Source: Erysipelotrichaceae bacterium (GTDB lineage: Bacteria; Bacillota_I; Bacilli_A; Erysipelotrichales; Erysipelotrichaceae). Taken from it: DNA of 32,502 nt. The DNA lies in assembly GCA_017550145.1 (NCBI GenBank), contig JAFZQG010000030.1, forward strand, positions 1 through 32,502. Reading direction: 5' to 3'. Shown here in pieces: positions 8,049 through 16,069 of the stretch (position 1 is the stretch's first letter; each line of letters begins with the position of its first letter). The position numbers were made by a program, and so were the translations under genes. A model generated the notes under the pieces. The model saw only the letters and a list, made by a program, of their open reading frames with translations. It was not told the origin of the DNA and did no database searches.

Positions 8049-10319
8049 TTATTGTTTCTTCCTGGTTCTCTTTTTAACCGGAACACTTTTAATCTTGTCA
8101 CCGATTTTCTCAAATTCTTCGACACTCATCGGTTTATAGAAGTAGAAGCCCTGCATCTCTTCACAGCCTTTAGTCTTAAGGAATTCAGCCTGACTCTTGT
8201 TTTCAACGCCTTCAACGATCATATTCATATCCAGTGATTTCATCATCTGGATCATATGACTGACGATGATGCGGCTTCTTTCCGGATCTCCTCCTCCGCT
8301 TAAGAAGTGCAGATCAAGTTTAATGCGGTCTACCGGAACCTCCTTAAGCATGTGCAAGGAAGAATAACCACTTCCGAAATCATCCATTTCAACCTGGAAA
8401 CCGTATTTACGCAGTTTGGAAGTTGTAGATATAAGCAGTTCCGGATTTTCGACATAAGCCGATTCGGTTATTTCGATTCTTAACTGATTGGAATTGATAT
8501 TATATTTATTAATCAGATCAAAGAAATGTCCAGGTATATTTCTGTCATCTTTGATATCTCTGCGGGAAAGGTTTACCGAAACGGTCCAGTTATGGCCTTC
8601 TTCATTCCATCTCTTCAGATCACTGCATACCGTTTCCCAGACATACTGGTCCAGCTGATAGATCGCATCGGTTTCTTCAAGCACCGGAATGAATTCCGAA
8701 GGCTGAAGCCAGCCAAGTTTTGAGTGATTCCAGCGGCATAATGCTTCGGCACCGATTATTTCGTTTTTCCTGATATTGACCTGAGGCTGATACCATACCT
8801 GTATCTCACCGGTTTCGATTGCTGTCGTAAGATGGCTGATGATCTCAGCATCACGTTTACCCTTTCTCCACTGTTCAGGGTTATAGAATTCATAGCCTTC
8901 TTTTCTGTTCAGTCTTACTTTTTCTTCCGCAACACGTGCTCCATCCAGCATGCGGTCAACATCTATCTGTCTGTAATCACGCGGGGTCAGAACATAAATG
9001 CCGGTACAGATCTGAATTCTGTTGCCTTTGCCTTTATTGATGAAATAATTGCGGACTGGTTCCAGAACATCCACATCATCTTTGCTTATCTGTTCCTGCT
9101 TATCATAGCGGCGTAAAACCACAAAGCGGTCACTGTCAATACGGCCCATGGCTTCCTCATCGCTCATGGAATTGACAGAAGTATTAACCCAGTACTTCAG
9201 CAATTCATCTCCTGCCGATCTGCCCATGTTGTCGTTGATGTATTTGAAGTCTTTTATATTGTTGTAGGAAAGAAGATAAGGAACATCCGGATTATTCCTT
9301 AAGAGCTCCTCAACCCTTTTCTTGAAACCATGGTAATTGTATGTACCGGTTAATGAATCGTGGTCGATCAGTAAGCGGATCTTTTCTTCCTGCTCCATCT
9401 TGATATTGCGTAATCTGAGCAAAACAGCCGTAACAATAGAAATCAGCAGCAGTGTTCCCAGAACGATCGCAACACCATACTGATACAGATAATCGGAGAG
9501 ATCATATTTATACAGTTTTCTTGTCGTATAATCCAGAACGATTGCCTGACGTTTTGTATCAGGAATTTTTTCAATTCCGCCGTTTAATCTTTCGATAATG
9601 GCTCTGCCCTTTTCACTATCGAGAGTTCCGGCTCTGAAGTCCATCGAAAACATCGATGAAGGCTGGACTTTCAGATCACTGTAGGAAGGTTTCTGTAAGA
9701 CATAACTCCAGACATACGAATTATGTAATAAAGCATCAACTTTGTCTGAACGAAGTGCCTTAACACTGTCGGACATCGTATCATACATCGTTATCTCAAT
9801 GCCCGGGAACAATTGAGTTACACTTTCGGCTGCTCCGGCCAGTGATTTCAGCATACCTACTCTGAGATTATTCAAAGGAGGCAGCTCGACATTATTCTTT
9901 GTGACAAGTGTAAACGGAGTCTGAATAAGGTTTTCCGAAACGATGCTTTCTTTTCCCTCGGCACTGGAAATCGCACTGCCGAAAGGCATTATTAAATCAT
10001 ACTCTTTATTATCAAGAGCTTCTTTCAGGGTTGCTTCTTCGATTATCTTGAAAGTAACGGAATAACCTGCCTCTTTGGCAGCTTCTTTCATCAGGTCGAC
10101 ACCGATACCTGCTACTTCATTGGTACTTTCATCCAGATAAAAGACCGGACAGCGATCGATCGGCACGCCTACAGTTAATGTATCATTATTGTTTTCTTCG
10201 CAAAGTATTGCTGAAGGTGCAAATGCACAAAGTAAGACAACGATCGTACAGAAAAAAGCCATCAGTGTTCTGTTGTCAGGCAGTTTGATATGCTGTGCTG
10301 ATTTCTGTTTATTAATCAT
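8049..10319 (-). CDS. Periplasmic solute-binding sensor with degenerate GGDEF and intact EAL domains
   Basis: A 756-residue inner-membrane c-di-GMP protein. Domains in order: N-terminal membrane/signal segment (about 19-40), an SBP_bac_3-type binding domain (about 47-272), a second transmembrane helix (282-302), GGDEF-like domain (about 315-480) and EAL domain (about 492-740). The GGDEF site reads DSDRF at 395-399, so cyclase activity is unlikely. The EAL site looks complete: EAL at 525-527, N583, E617, DD at 646-647, K667, E703, E706 and Q723. It is therefore probably a c-di-GMP phosphodiesterase controlled by an extracellular ligand, perhaps an amino acid. No Shine-Dalgarno precedes the ATG. 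Confidence 0.88.
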   Translation of the reverse strand: MINKQKSAQHIKLPDNRTLMAFFCTIVVLLCAFAPSAILCEENNNDTLTVGVPIDRCPVFYLDESTNEVAGIGVDLMKEAAKEAGYSVTFKIIEEATLKEALDNKEYDLIMPFGSAISSAEGKESIVSENLIQTPFTLVTKNNVELPPLNNLRVGMLKSLAGAAESVTQLFPGIEITMYDTMSDSVKALRSDKVDALLHNSYVWSYVLQKPSYSDLKVQPSSMFSMDFRAGTLDSEKGRAIIERLNGGIEKIPDTKRQAIVLDYTTRKLYKYDLSDYLYQYGVAIVLGTLLLISIVTAVLLRLRNIKMEQEEKIRLLIDHDSLTGTYNYHGFKKRVEELLRNNPDVPYLLSYNNIKDFKYINDNMGRSAGDELLKYWVNTSVNSMSDEEAMGRIDSDRFVVLRRYDKQEQISKDDVDVLEPVRNYFINKGKGNRIQICTGIYVLTPRDYRQIDVDRMLDGARVAEEKVRLNRKEGYEFYNPEQWRKGKRDAEIISHLTTAIETGEIQVWYQPQVNIRKNEIIGAEALCRWNHSKLGWLQPSEFIPVLEETDAIYQLDQYVWETVCSDLKRWNEEGHNWTVSVNLSRRDIKDDRNIPGHFFDLINKYNINSNQLRIEITESAYVENPELLISTTSKLRKYGFQVEMDDFGSGYSSLHMLKEVPVDRIKLDLHFLSGGGDPERSRIIVSHMIQMMKSLDMNMIVEGVENKSQAEFLKTKGCEEMQGFYFYKPMSVEEFEKIGDKIKSVPVKKRTRKKQ

Positions 10320-10327
10320 ATTTAAAA

Positions 10328-10375
10328 AGAAAACATACTTCTTAATTACATTATACTTTATGAAGTATGTTTTCT
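10328..10375 (-). promoter_or_regulatory. 14-bp inverted repeat: terminator for the upstream gene with a promoter box in its loop
   Basis: Arms at 10328-10341 and 10362-10375 (AGAAAACATACTTC and its complement) match over 14 bp, around a 20-base loop. On the minus strand the hairpin lies 20 bp after the cyclase stop codon and is followed by TTTTTAAA, so it can terminate that transcript. The loop holds TATAAT (10355-10350), with TTCAGA 17 bp upstream, a candidate promoter for the EAL gene. The same sequence may therefore end one message and start the next. Confidence 0.6.
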
Positions 10376-10394
10376 GAAAACTATGCTCTTTATA

Positions 10395-11759
10395 TCAGGC
10401 AGCCAGATGAGCTGCTTTCTTATTGTCATACATCTTCTGATCGGCTTCGTTAAGCAGTTTCTTGATCGTTGTCTTGCTGATCTCATCGGTATATGCATAA
10501 CCTAAAGAAACGCTTATACCATATTTTTTCTCCAGTTCTTCAAAGTTCTTTACCATTTCATTGATCGATTCCGGTGTACAGTTCTTTACGACAGCCGCAA
10601 ATTCATCACCACCGAAACGGAAACAGTTGTTTTCATCTTCATCGCCAAAACAGTTTGCTATGCAATCTGCTGCCGAACGGATAAGCTTATCTCCGGCCAG
10701 ATGTCCTTCGGTATCATTGGTACGTTTAAGATAGTTGATATCAAACAGTAATACAGCTACAGGATATCCGCTTTCTTCCGATTCGAGTACATACTGTTCA
10801 AAGCGGTAACGGTTAGGAAGATTGGTCAGAGCATCTTTTTCCGCTGCTGAACGGAGAATATCGTCTAAGGCATCACGTTTCTTTGTGGCACTGTTATAGG
10901 ATGAAGCCACCATGCGCACTTCATGTATGCCTGATTCCTCATCAAGTTTCTCGTTTACCGGTATCAGCTTAACGAATTTTCCCAGAGGTTTAAGGATCTG
11001 ACTGTAAAGCGTGATGAATGTGGTAATGAGGATGGCAATAATAACCATAGTCAGAACCCACATGATGGTTCTATGCATCGCAAGAACACGACCTGTTTTG
11101 GCAGCTCTGCTTGCTGAATTTGCCTGTATCATTTCAACACAACTGTTTGTTTTATTGGATACAGCCTGTTTATTCTCGCCATATTCGGAACTTAGAATCA
11201 GCAGACGTGCCGTTTCGAGTTTTTCTTCATCGCTCATTTCCATTTCTTCCGCACTTAATTTGACGACAGGAATATCGGTAAGTGGAGCAATCTCCGGTAT
11301 CGGATATACGGCACGGACAAGTGAGATCGCATGGAGTTGCGTATTCAACAGATAATCGGCACTTTCCGCTGCTTCTTCCATAAGCGACATCGCTTCATCA
11401 GAAACATTATATTCTCTGAATTCCGCCATTACCTGTTCAGCTCGACGGGGAACAGAAAGTTCATTGGCATAAGCCATTAACGGACCGACATTTATTTCAC
11501 CATCCGGAGTTACAGGCATCATGACAAAACTATTGGAAGTATCAGCAAGCAGTGATGATCCTCCTATCAATGAGGTAGCCTTCTGTGTATATATTCCAGA
11601 ATTACGCATGATTTCTGAAAGATTGCTGCTGCTGATATTGATATGCAGTATTACCAAAATAATTACGATATGCAATATCGATACCGTCGTCACAATAGGT
11701 ATCATCAGCGTATTAGCTTTGACACCGCCGATTTTATTCTTATTCTCTTTATTCTTCAT
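10395..11759 (-). CDS. Membrane-anchored diguanylate cyclase (GGDEF)
   Basis: A 454-residue protein likely to make c-di-GMP from two GTP. It has an N-terminal transmembrane helix (about 19-41), an extracytoplasmic helical region of about 190 residues, a second transmembrane helix (232-254), a short linker and a GGDEF domain (about 305-450). The signature RFGGDEF is intact at 381-387 and DALTNLPNRYRF opens the domain. I find no RxxD inhibitory site at the usual place upstream of GGDEF (the residues there are EDENN), so product inhibition by that route is unlikely. The sensory region resembles no domain I can name. It is followed by a large inverted repeat and then the EAL sensor gene. Confidence 0.9.
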   Translation of the reverse strand: MKNKENKNKIGGVKANTLMIPIVTTVSILHIVIILVILHINISSSNLSEIMRNSGIYTQKATSLIGGSSLLADTSNSFVMMPVTPDGEINVGPLMAYANELSVPRRAEQVMAEFREYNVSDEAMSLMEEAAESADYLLNTQLHAISLVRAVYPIPEIAPLTDIPVVKLSAEEMEMSDEEKLETARLLILSSEYGENKQAVSNKTNSCVEMIQANSASRAAKTGRVLAMHRTIMWVLTMVIIAILITTFITLYSQILKPLGKFVKLIPVNEKLDEESGIHEVRMVASSYNSATKKRDALDDILRSAAEKDALTNLPNRYRFEQYVLESEESGYPVAVLLFDINYLKRTNDTEGHLAGDKLIRSAADCIANCFGDEDENNCFRFGGDEFAAVVKNCTPESINEMVKNFEELEKKYGISVSLGYAYTDEISKTTIKKLLNEADQKMYDNKKAAHLAA

Positions 11760-11820
11760 ATTCTTTACACTTTTGCTGAAATAATATTATTCCGCAAATT
11801 CCTATTTTACATTTTTTTCA

Positions 11821-11847
11821 GTTAAATAATAAGTATATTTATTTAAC
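11821..11847. repeat. AT-rich inverted repeat at the end of the 148-residue gene
   Basis: GTTAAATAA (11821-11829) and TTATTTAAC (11839-11847) are perfect 9-base arms around a 9-base loop. On the minus strand the repeat covers the stop codon, but the following bases are A-rich rather than T-rich, so it is not a standard terminator in that direction. Confidence 0.4.
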
Positions 11848-12285
11848 AGGACGCAGTTTGCCTCGTTTGATTACGATATCCAGATTCTTCAAATCTTCAT
11901 ATACTCTATCAGTCTCTTCTTCGATGGACTGATAATCCAGTTGGCGTTCTTTCATGATGTATTCAGCTGCCGCTTTATAGTCTCTTTTGAACTGCTTATT
12001 CAGTGAATTCCAGTTAATATCTTTAAATTTATCGGCAGTTTCCTTTTTAAACGGAAGTTTTCCCTGTAAGAACAGTACGGCTATAACCGGATAACCGGCA
12101 TAACCCTGCCAGTATGTCGAATTATCATTCGAAGAATAAACATTATCTTCAAACGCAATCGTATATGACTTCGATCTGTCGGAAGACAGCACTTCACCAT
12201 GGTCGTCTTTCAAAGTAACCCTCTTATCGGCTAAAGCACTGTATGCCTCATAGATCTTTTCTTTCGGTGGTAATTTATCCATCAT
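11839..12285 (-). CDS. Hypothetical protein, 148 residues
   Basis: I do not recognise a family. The protein is charged and soluble with no membrane segment or signal peptide. The N-terminal half is polar and beta-rich; a hydrophobic patch (YPVIAVLFLQGKLPF, about 66-80) is followed by a helical, Lys- and Glu-rich C-terminal half. The start codon is doubled (ATGATG), so the protein may begin one residue later. It lies 20 bp after the zinc-ribbon gene and reads the same way, so it is probably in one operon with it and the 7TM-GGDEF-EAL gene. That context suggests, but does not prove, a role connected to c-di-GMP signalling. Confidence 0.72.
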   Translation of the reverse strand: MMDKLPPKEKIYEAYSALADKRVTLKDDHGEVLSSDRSKSYTIAFEDNVYSSNDNSTYWQGYAGYPVIAVLFLQGKLPFKKETADKFKDINWNSLNKQFKRDYKAAAEYIMKERQLDYQSIEEETDRVYEDLKNLDIVIKRGKLRPVK

Positions 12286-12305
12286 ATCAGAAAAGGATTA
12301 TTTAA

Positions 12306-12998
12306 TTATCCCTGCGCTTTATCTTCCTGGATCTTGTTTTCGATCAGGAATTCGCCATTCTCATATTTAAGCTGATAGATTCTTAAACAGTAATCACATA
12401 AAACCAGGACTCTGTCACCTTCGTTGATATCGGATCCGTCAAAAATGATCTCTTTCTGGCAGGCCGGACATTTAAGAACTCTCGTATTTTCTTTTTCTTC
12501 CTTGAATTCGTCCGGTAATTTGATTCCCTTCAGATCTCTGAAAACCGCATAGAAATAACGGATCAGGAAAAGATCACCAAGTCTGAAATTATCAGTATGG
12601 AAGTTGTGGTACTGTTTATGATTTCCTTCGCTATCCCAGCCGCATAAGAACTGCATATCTCTGCCGTCGACTGGATCAGTGCCCTTTTCCAGTGTGTAAT
12701 ATGCGATCCTGTTGGTATTGACATCCATGTAGATGAACGCACAGTAACATAATGGCGTTTCCTGAGGCTGAGGAAGTCTCAATAATGCCACGACCGTATC
12801 GACGTCCAGTCTCACATGAAAACCGCCGAAATCCTCTTCCGTAAAAGGAAATTCCATCTTTTGCGAATCATAGACATTTTTAGCCGCAGTATATAAGGTC
12901 TTTTTCTCTCCGATATTAATCAGATCGTTATAAAACTGATCGGAACGGTAAGACCAGGTAGGCAATAAGCGATGTTCGAATTCATATAGAATATTCAT
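12306..12998 (-). CDS. Unknown protein with C-terminal zinc ribbon
   Basis: A 230-residue soluble protein of unknown family. The N-terminal two thirds is a mixed domain with many aromatic residues. The C-terminal third carries CPACQ and CDYC, about 29 residues apart, which look like a four-cysteine zinc ribbon. I place the start at the ATG at 12998, because AAAGGAG sits 7 nt upstream; an in-frame GTG at 13004 is too close to that site. The gene begins 12 bp after the 7TM-GGDEF-EAL stop and is followed 20 bp later by another unknown gene, so it is likely co-transcribed with them. No function is claimed. Confidence 0.75.
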   Translation of the reverse strand: MNILYEFEHRLLPTWSYRSDQFYNDLINIGEKKTLYTAAKNVYDSQKMEFPFTEEDFGGFHVRLDVDTVVALLRLPQPQETPLCYCAFIYMDVNTNRIAYYTLEKGTDPVDGRDMQFLCGWDSEGNHKQYHNFHTDNFRLGDLFLIRYFYAVFRDLKGIKLPDEFKEEKENTRVLKCPACQKEIIFDGSDINEGDRVLVLCDYCLRIYQLKYENGEFLIENKIQEDKAQG

Positions 12999-13010
12999 GT
13001 TCACACTCCT

Positions 13011-15284
13011 TTATTTAAGATAATCGTTTTCAAATTCTTCAACCGGCATCGGTTTGGCAAAATAGTATCCCTGGAACATCTTGCAGCCCATGGAAAGCAA
13101 GGCTTCATACTGTTCCTTGGTTTCAACACCTTCCGTCAAAGGAACGATACCCAGATCTTCCGACATATTGATTATGCTGCGTAAGATACTCTTTGTACGT
13201 TTAACATCTTTGGCATTCTGTAAGAAAGCCATATCGATCTTTATAACATCGATAGGCATATTCTTCAGCATATTCAAGGAAGAATATCCTGAACCGAAGT
13301 CATCCATTTCCACAATAAATCCGTCTTTCTGCAGATTCCGTACCAGTTCGATCTTGTTTTCGACATCGGAAATCATAACCGATTCCGTAATCTCGATTCT
13401 CAATCTGGATGGTTTGATATTGTATTCCTTAACCAGGGAACTGATATCTTTATATACATCGGTAAAATAGAAATCCTTAGGTGAAATATTAACCGAAATA
13501 AACAGATCCCTGTCTTTCCATTTATCCAGAAGCTCACAGGCACAGCGCCACATATACTTATCCAGTTCGGCAATCATGCCGTTTCTTTCAAACAGCGGAA
13601 TAAATGAAGCCGGCGAAAGGAAACCGCGGTCCGGATGGATCCAGCGAACCAGCGCTTCGGCACCGACGATCTTTCCTTCGGTATCGACTAACGGCTGCAG
13701 ATAAGGCCTGATCTGTTTCTCTTCAAGAGCACGCTTTAGCTCGGAACTGATCTCCTGCTCCCACAACATTTTCTTTCGCATATCTTCGCCATAATAGGCA
13801 ATATGATTGGTAAAGTTATTATCGATGCTTGCTTCGGCGATCCTGGCTCTGTCAAACATGGATGAAACGTCCATCCTCTGATTTTCGGTCTCATAGATAC
13901 CAAGATGGATCTGAACCTTATATGTCATATCACCGTTACTGACTTCGTATCCGGAAAGAAGCTTTTTAACCAGTTCCATATCGATCGCTCCTTTAGGAAC
14001 GAATACACCGAAAGTATCTCCGCCTATACGTCCGTATACACCCGTATGCGGAACATATTTTCTAAGTAAGCTCGCAACCTGCTTAAGAACCTCATCACCG
14101 AAATCCTTGCCGAAGATATCATTGATCAGTTTGAAGTTACAGATATTCATAAAGACCAGACTGTATTTCTGATCAGGATTCTTTTCTAACAGTTCCTCTA
14201 TACGCTCATACAGATGATCTTTTGTATAGAGATCAGTCAGGTTATCATGTCTGGCATTATAGCTTTCACGATGCAGATTTATCTGCATTTCCGTATCATC
14301 ACGGATATTCAGGAAGGAAGCCCCTACCCGGCCTTTATTATCACGGATCACGCGTCTTTCCAGTGAATAGTATTTCTTATCATCATTGTCATTCATGATC
14401 AGACATGATGACCAGTTATCATTGTTATTCACATTTTCCGATGAGAAAAACGGTTCAAGTTTCTTTCTGACGTTCTCCAGTTCTCCCTCATTGATTCCTA
14501 AGAGGTTAAGACCTTTCTTATTTGCCCAGATGCATTCATCATTATCGTTGAAAAAATATATGGCATCAGGAAGCTCTGATGAGATATCCAGCAATAAACG
14601 GTCGATCAGACGAGTCGGTTTATAGTAAAGCGAGAAATAGAAAGTCAGTAAGCCGAAGACGCCGTAGCCGATCATTGAACGATCAAGCGGAGTTCTTGAA
14701 ATGACATAGAATGTACACCAGGTTATTACTCCAAGCAACGTGAAAAAGATCGTTGCATAACGCCACGAATGCATTCTCGGTGAAAAAAACATTTTATTGA
14801 GGTAAATTCCCAGTATTCCGGCTAAAAGCAGATAAACCAGGACACGATGAAGATTCTGCGGCAGATAAGGAATCATCCTGTAATAGACACTGCCATATAA
14901 TTCTGTTTCTTCCATACCGAAACAATGATGAAAAACCGTGTTGGCCAGAATCTGAATTACATCAATGCCCAGCAGCGAAAGAATCAGCAATCTTAATTTT
15001 TCATTTTTATATGTCAGTTTGCAGTACGACATCGCAAAACGAAGCGCCTGAAAAACTGTAAAGTCAATGCCTACATAATAGAGATAACAGCCTACTGTCG
15101 CCAAAGTCTTTGACGTTGAACCAACAATCAGGAAGTTTCCTACAATCGGAGGAATGATCGCCACCAGCATATTGCACAGCGGCTTTCCGATATCTTTCTT
15201 AGATCTGTATGCCACAAAAGCACAGATCATCAGAGCAATTGAAAGCAATACAAATATGATTGAAAATGCTAAACGGATATTCAT
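13011..15284 (-). CDS. 7TM-PAS-GGDEF-EAL c-di-GMP phosphodiesterase
   Basis: A 757-residue membrane signalling protein. The N-terminal ~225 residues form about seven transmembrane helices like the 7TM sensor region of some histidine kinases. A PAS-like domain (about 230-335), a GGDEF domain (about 345-500) and an EAL domain (about 515-750) follow. The GGDEF motif is GGDTF at 421-425, lacking the third-position Glu/Asp, so it is probably inactive or a GTP-binding regulator. The EAL site looks intact: EAL 543-545, VNIS, EITES, EMDDFGSG, KID, TEGVE and QGYYF are all present. It probably hydrolyses c-di-GMP. No Shine-Dalgarno is evident. It heads a three-gene run with two unknown proteins. Confidence 0.88.
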   Translation of the reverse strand: MNIRLAFSIIFVLLSIALMICAFVAYRSKKDIGKPLCNMLVAIIPPIVGNFLIVGSTSKTLATVGCYLYYVGIDFTVFQALRFAMSYCKLTYKNEKLRLLILSLLGIDVIQILANTVFHHCFGMEETELYGSVYYRMIPYLPQNLHRVLVYLLLAGILGIYLNKMFFSPRMHSWRYATIFFTLLGVITWCTFYVISRTPLDRSMIGYGVFGLLTFYFSLYYKPTRLIDRLLLDISSELPDAIYFFNDNDECIWANKKGLNLLGINEGELENVRKKLEPFFSSENVNNNDNWSSCLIMNDNDDKKYYSLERRVIRDNKGRVGASFLNIRDDTEMQINLHRESYNARHDNLTDLYTKDHLYERIEELLEKNPDQKYSLVFMNICNFKLINDIFGKDFGDEVLKQVASLLRKYVPHTGVYGRIGGDTFGVFVPKGAIDMELVKKLLSGYEVSNGDMTYKVQIHLGIYETENQRMDVSSMFDRARIAEASIDNNFTNHIAYYGEDMRKKMLWEQEISSELKRALEEKQIRPYLQPLVDTEGKIVGAEALVRWIHPDRGFLSPASFIPLFERNGMIAELDKYMWRCACELLDKWKDRDLFISVNISPKDFYFTDVYKDISSLVKEYNIKPSRLRIEITESVMISDVENKIELVRNLQKDGFIVEMDDFGSGYSSLNMLKNMPIDVIKIDMAFLQNAKDVKRTKSILRSIINMSEDLGIVPLTEGVETKEQYEALLSMGCKMFQGYYFAKPMPVEEFENDYLK

Positions 15285-15305
15285 GGTAAAAACAATAATT
15301 ACTAC

Positions 15306-15326
15306 TTAAAAAATACCATTTTTTAA
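15306..15326 (-). terminator. AT-only hairpin after the GNAT gene (weak)
   Basis: TTAAAAAA and TTTTTTAA form an 8-bp stem around TACCA. It lies between the GNAT stop at 15347 and the start of the 7TM-GGDEF-EAL gene. The stem contains no GC pair, so terminator strength is doubtful. Confidence 0.35.
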
Positions 15327-15346
15327 ATCAATATTCAAAATTTTGA

Positions 15347-15877
15347 TTACTTCATTCTCTTCTCGAATCTGAACATTCCATCAGGAAACTGCTCATCCAT
15401 TTCCTGAGCCATTTCTGGATCATTTGGATCGGGATGATGGGAATTATAGAACTCCACGATATGGAATCCGCATCTGTTCACATAAAAGTGTATATTTCTG
15501 GTTTCAAAATACGGTGTTACCGTCTCCCATACTTCAATATCGGGATACATTCTCTCAATCTCGCACCATGCGCCATAGCCTATACCTTTACTGTGACATT
15601 CCGGTAAAGTGAATAGCAGATCCAGTTCACCTTCATTTCCATTTGTATGAACGATTACTCCGCCGGCTTTCTTATCATCGGCCATAATCCGGTAAGCATC
15701 TCCTTCATCGATACATCTTTCGATCGTCTCTCTGGAAATGATCTGATCATCTTCTTCATAGTGATCATCTCTCATTCCAAATTCCTCAGTAGCTCCATAT
15801 TTGAATGCCCATTGATTATCTTTGATAAACTGTTCTCTGTCTTCTTCCTGTAACGGAATTAATTTAATCTGTGTCAT
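15347..15877 (-). CDS. GNAT family N-acetyltransferase with structured 5' leader
   Basis: A 176-residue GNAT protein. The acetyl-CoA loop CHSKGIGYG (about 94-102) follows the strand ELDLLFTLPE, and the last strand NIHFYVNRCGFHIVEFY is typical. The C-terminus is acidic and rich in His, Pro and Asp. The substrate is unknown. An excellent Shine-Dalgarno (AGGAGG, 15890-15885) precedes the ATG by 7 nt. A promoter, a folded leader of about 130 nt and an intrinsic terminator precede it, so the gene is probably controlled by transcription attenuation, unlike the other GNAT gene of this window. Confidence 0.88.
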   Translation of the reverse strand: MTQIKLIPLQEEDREQFIKDNQWAFKYGATEEFGMRDDHYEEDDQIISRETIERCIDEGDAYRIMADDKKAGGVIVHTNGNEGELDLLFTLPECHSKGIGYGAWCEIERMYPDIEVWETVTPYFETRNIHFYVNRCGFHIVEFYNSHHPDPNDPEMAQEMDEQFPDGMFRFEKRMK

Positions 15878-15890
15878 AAACCAACCTCCT

Positions 15891-16023
15891 GCATTGCCGG
15901 AAACTAAAAGCCCGGCATGAAAAACTCTTCATTACCGGGCTCACCCGACATCTTATCCAACAGGCGGCCTGCAAATCTTATGACTTACGATCCCCTATGC
16001 TACGGCATACTGCCCTCTGATGT
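15891..16023 (-). ncRNA. Unassigned structured leader RNA (riboswitch-like) before the GNAT gene
   Basis: The RNA predicted from the promoter at 16057-16030 would start near 16023 and run to the GNAT Shine-Dalgarno. ACATC near its 5' end can pair with GATGT about 80 nt later, closing a domain that contains hairpins ATGC-CGTA-GCAT and CAGG-CCG-CCTG. A CGGG directly after the closing stem can pair with the GCCCG of the terminator's left arm, so an antiterminator is possible. I do not recognise conserved cores of T-box, purine, TPP, SAM, lysine, glycine, c-di-GMP, guanidine, ZTP, fluoride or Mn2+ elements. The fold was worked out by eye. Confidence 0.55.
15906..15940 (-). terminator. Attenuator-type terminator in the GNAT leader
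   Basis: On the minus strand GCCCGG pairs with CCGGGC, and ATGAA with TTCAT, separated by a small internal bulge and closed by a 6-base loop. TTTT follows. It lies 29 bp before the GNAT start, upstream of its Shine-Dalgarno, which is the expected position for an expression switch. Confidence 0.75.
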
Positions 16024-16029
16024 ACTTAT

Positions 16030-16057
16030 ATGATACAGCAATTATCAGAATATGCAA
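16030..16057 (-). promoter_or_regulatory. Promoter of the GNAT leader RNA
   Basis: On the minus strand TTGCAT (16057-16052) and TATCAT (16035-16030) are 16 bp apart. Predicted initiation near 16023 would begin the structured leader. Confidence 0.55.
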
Positions 16058-16069
16058 AAAAAATACAAA

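Noticed and set aside
15335..15346. 12-bp palindrome TCAAAATTTTGA next to the GNAT stop codon
   Set aside because: A short AT-rich palindrome is expected by chance here, and no second copy or promoter gives it a role.
15891..16023. ZTP (pfl) riboswitch, because CCGCCTG occurs in the leader
   Set aside because: The other conserved ZTP parts, including the 5' TGACTGGCG-type segment and the full CCGCCTGGGC, are absent.
15891..16023. c-di-GMP riboswitch, given the nearby GGDEF/EAL genes
   Set aside because: Neither the class I core nor the class II pattern is visible, and the gene controlled is an acetyltransferase.
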